Origin: Mycobacterium sp.
Lineage (GTDB): Bacteria > Actinomycetota > Actinomycetes > Mycobacteriales > Mycobacteriaceae
Assembly (NCBI GenBank): GCA_029256565.1
Contig: JAQSXQ010000116.1
Span: 1-6,393, forward strand
Direction: 5' to 3'
Length of the DNA: 6,393 bases
Part shown: positions 5,609 to 6,393 of the stretch, piece after piece
Position numbering within the stretch: position 1 is the first letter of the stretch
Layout of the letters: each line of letters begins with the position of its first letter
The notes under the pieces: generated by a model
What the model was told of the DNA's origin: nothing
Databases searched by the model: none
Seen by the model: the letters and a program-made list of their open reading frames with translations, nothing else
Made by a program: the position numbers and the translations under genes

Positions 5609-5613
5609 CCAGT

Positions 5614-6051
5614 GTGGCCGTGAGGGCGTCGCGGGAAGAACTCTTCGACGCCTCGCCGGAGGCGATCCTCGACGCGATCGCCGACATCGACGAGGTGCCG
5701 CAATGGTCGACGCTCCACCGCAGTGTCGAGGTGCTCGACCGGCACCCCGACGGTAGGCCGCACCACGTCAGGGCCACGCTGAGGATCATGGGCATCACCG
5801 ACAAGGAAGTGCTCGAATACCACTGGGGCGACGACTGGGTCGTCTGGGATGCCGTCGAGACGTTCCAGCAGCGCGGTCAGCACGGCGAGTACAACCTGAC
5901 CCGCCTCGGGGATCAGACCCGGGTGCGGTTCGACCTGATCATCGACCTCGCCGCTCCCGTCCCCGAGTTCCTGATCAAGCGGGCCAGGAAGCTGGTACTC
6001 GACGTGGCCGTCGACAGGCTGCGGTGCCGCGTCACGCGCAACCACGGCTGA
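5614..6051 (+). CDS. SRPBCC (START/polyketide cyclase-like) protein, copy 3 (divergent)
   Basis: From the GTG at 5614 the protein is 145 aa and begins MAVRASREE, matching the MAV-x-x-SR opening of the two upstream copies; that alignment and the Shine-Dalgarno site decide the start over GTG 5620. P29-Q-W31, H35, GRP at 47-49, the MGITDKEVLEY strand and TRVRFDLIIDL are retained without a gap in the first half. It differs from copies 1 and 2 in having PEF where they have PGF, YNLTRLG where they have YTLTPDG, and a shorter basic tail with a Cys (RCRVTRNHG). It has probably diverged in ligand or partner. It lies five bases after copy 2 and is almost certainly on the same mRNA. Reading the frame further upstream would add sequence antisense to nothing known and overlapping copy 2, which I reject. 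Confidence 0.85.
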   Translation: MAVRASREELFDASPEAILDAIADIDEVPQWSTLHRSVEVLDRHPDGRPHHVRATLRIMGITDKEVLEYHWGDDWVVWDAVETFQQRGQHGEYNLTRLGDQTRVRFDLIIDLAAPVPEFLIKRARKLVLDVAVDRLRCRVTRNHG

Positions 6052-6058
6052 CCCGTGA

Positions 6059-6077
6059 TCCGCTCGTGGTGAGCGGA
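6059..6077. terminator. GC-rich hairpin after the SRPBCC cluster
   Basis: TCCGCTC (6059-6065) and GAGCGGA (6071-6077) form a perfect seven-base-pair stem around a five-base loop, seven bases after the stop of copy 3. There is no T-run, so it would be a non-canonical terminator of the kind often proposed in mycobacteria, or an mRNA-end stabiliser. It could also affect read-through into the oxidoreductase gene. Confidence 0.4.
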
Positions 6078-6082
6078 AGGGA

Positions 6083-6096
6083 ATGCCCGCGGGCAT
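6083..6096. promoter_or_regulatory. perfect 14-bp palindrome before the LLM oxidoreductase gene
   Basis: ATGCCCGCGGGCAT is a perfect palindrome, ending 19 bp before the ATG at 6116. It may be a repressor or activator operator for the downstream gene. Its high GC content makes chance palindromes more likely here than for the AT-rich one at 1076-1097. Confidence 0.3.
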
Positions 6097-6115
6097 GCAC
6101 TCGGTTGTGCCCGAC

Positions 6116-6393
6116 ATGGCAACCGGAGTAGTGCTGCATCGGAGCAAGACGGCAAGCAACGCCGTCGACGACTTCATCGACCAGGCTCGCGAGGCCTTCG
6201 CACTGGGCGTCCGCCAGGTGTGGATCGCTCAGCAATTCGACCATGACGCGATCTCCCTGGCCGGTCTCATGGGCGCCGCAGTGCCCGGACTCGGCGTCGG
6301 GACCTTCGTGGTGCCGGTCAACCCCCGGCACCCCCTGGTGATCGCGTCGGCGGCCCAGACCGCGCAGGCGGCGTCGCACGGGAACTTCAGCCT
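6116..6393 (+). CDS. F420-dependent LLM-class oxidoreductase (partial, C-terminus beyond window)
   Basis: The frame opens at ATG 6116 and continues to the right edge (92 complete codons). The opening MATGVVLHRS, then VDDFIDQAREAFALGVRQVWIAQQFDHDAISLAGLMG, VPGLGVGTFVVPVNPRHPL and ASAAQTAQAASHGNFSL, follow the start of a luciferase-like monooxygenase TIM barrel. The order of strands and the PRHPL-x-x-A-x-x-A-x-T-x-Q-A-A segment are those of mycobacterial coenzyme F420-dependent oxidoreductases, close to the MSMEG_4879-type family as I recall. Substrate cannot be inferred. In-frame alternatives exist at ATG 6083, ATG 6095 and GTG 6107; 6116 is preferred because the first beta strand of the family begins about three residues after Met. 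No clear Shine-Dalgarno sequence serves 6116, so the start is uncertain by up to 11 residues. Confidence 0.85.
   Translation, partial: MATGVVLHRSKTASNAVDDFIDQAREAFALGVRQVWIAQQFDHDAISLAGLMGAAVPGLGVGTFVVPVNPRHPLVIASAAQTAQAASHGNFS

Larger units (their letters stand above)
4681..6051 (+). repeat. tandem paralogous array of three SRPBCC genes
   Basis: Three head-to-tail genes of 148, 146 and 145 codons share the MAV-x-x-SR start, P29-x-W31, H35, GRP at 47-49 and a V-R-F-[ED] strand. Copies 1 and 2 keep exact 17-bp DNA matches at constant offset. The array therefore arose by local gene duplication, with copy 3 the more divergent member. Confidence 0.75.

Noticed and set aside
5380..6177. Minus-strand frame of 265 codons across SRPBCC copies 2-3 and the LLM start
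   Set aside because: It spans two intergenic gaps and three real genes on the opposite strand, with no domain and no plausible ribosome site.
1..6393. Mobile element, prophage, CRISPR array, toxin-antitoxin or biosynthetic cluster
   Set aside because: No transposase, integrase, terminal repeats, direct-repeat array or characteristic protein pair is visible. Gene content and base use are uniform and chromosomal in character.

Overview
The window reads as chromosomal DNA of a high-GC actinobacterium, most likely a Mycobacterium/Mycolicibacterium. The clues are strong G/C bias at third codon positions, a TetR plus phytoene-desaturase-like oxidoreductase pair that I recall as resembling M. tuberculosis Rv3830c-Rv3829c, a run of small SRPBCC proteins resembling the Rv0854/Rv0856/Rv0857 group, an F420-type luciferase-like oxidoreductase, and many genes that appear to start without a leader. 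The species assignment is inference from memory of these families. I see no transposase, integrase, tRNA, rRNA, CRISPR array or obvious transferred segment.

Layout: (1) Positions 1-317, minus strand, hold the start of a CsbD-like stress protein that runs off the left edge. (2) After a 149-bp divergent gap, a TetR regulator (467-1075, +) is followed by an FAD-dependent oxidoreductase (1124-2695, +). The 48-bp gap between them contains a palindrome (1076-1097) that overlaps a consensus TTGACA -35 element, a likely operator. (3) Facing these are two minus-strand genes, zwf (4594-3089, glucose-6-phosphate dehydrogenase) and a small UBP-type zinc-finger protein (3067-2714), 21 bp apart. The UBP gene converges on the oxidoreductase with an 18-bp gap. 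(4) Divergent from zwf, across 86 bp, are three tandem paralogues of about 146 aa with an SRPBCC/START-like fold (4681-5127, 5168-5608, 5614-6051, +). (5) After a 64-bp gap carrying a hairpin and a perfect 14-bp palindrome, an F420-dependent LLM-class oxidoreductase starts at about 6116 and runs off the right edge.

How it works together: the TetR protein probably controls the oxidoreductase, and possibly itself. The SRPBCC cluster looks like a local gene expansion for binding hydrophobic ligands. Its first two genes each seem to have their own leaderless promoter, while the third is tightly coupled to the second and has a Shine-Dalgarno sequence. A SigF-like promoter (GGTTTC-N15-GGCTAT) lies before the second gene, and a weaker candidate lies before the csbD-like gene, suggesting a stress or stationary-phase theme. 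No gap between genes exceeds 150 bp. I did not find a clearly new multi-gene system. The most testable points are the TetR operator, the leaderless promoter pattern and the SRPBCC triplet.
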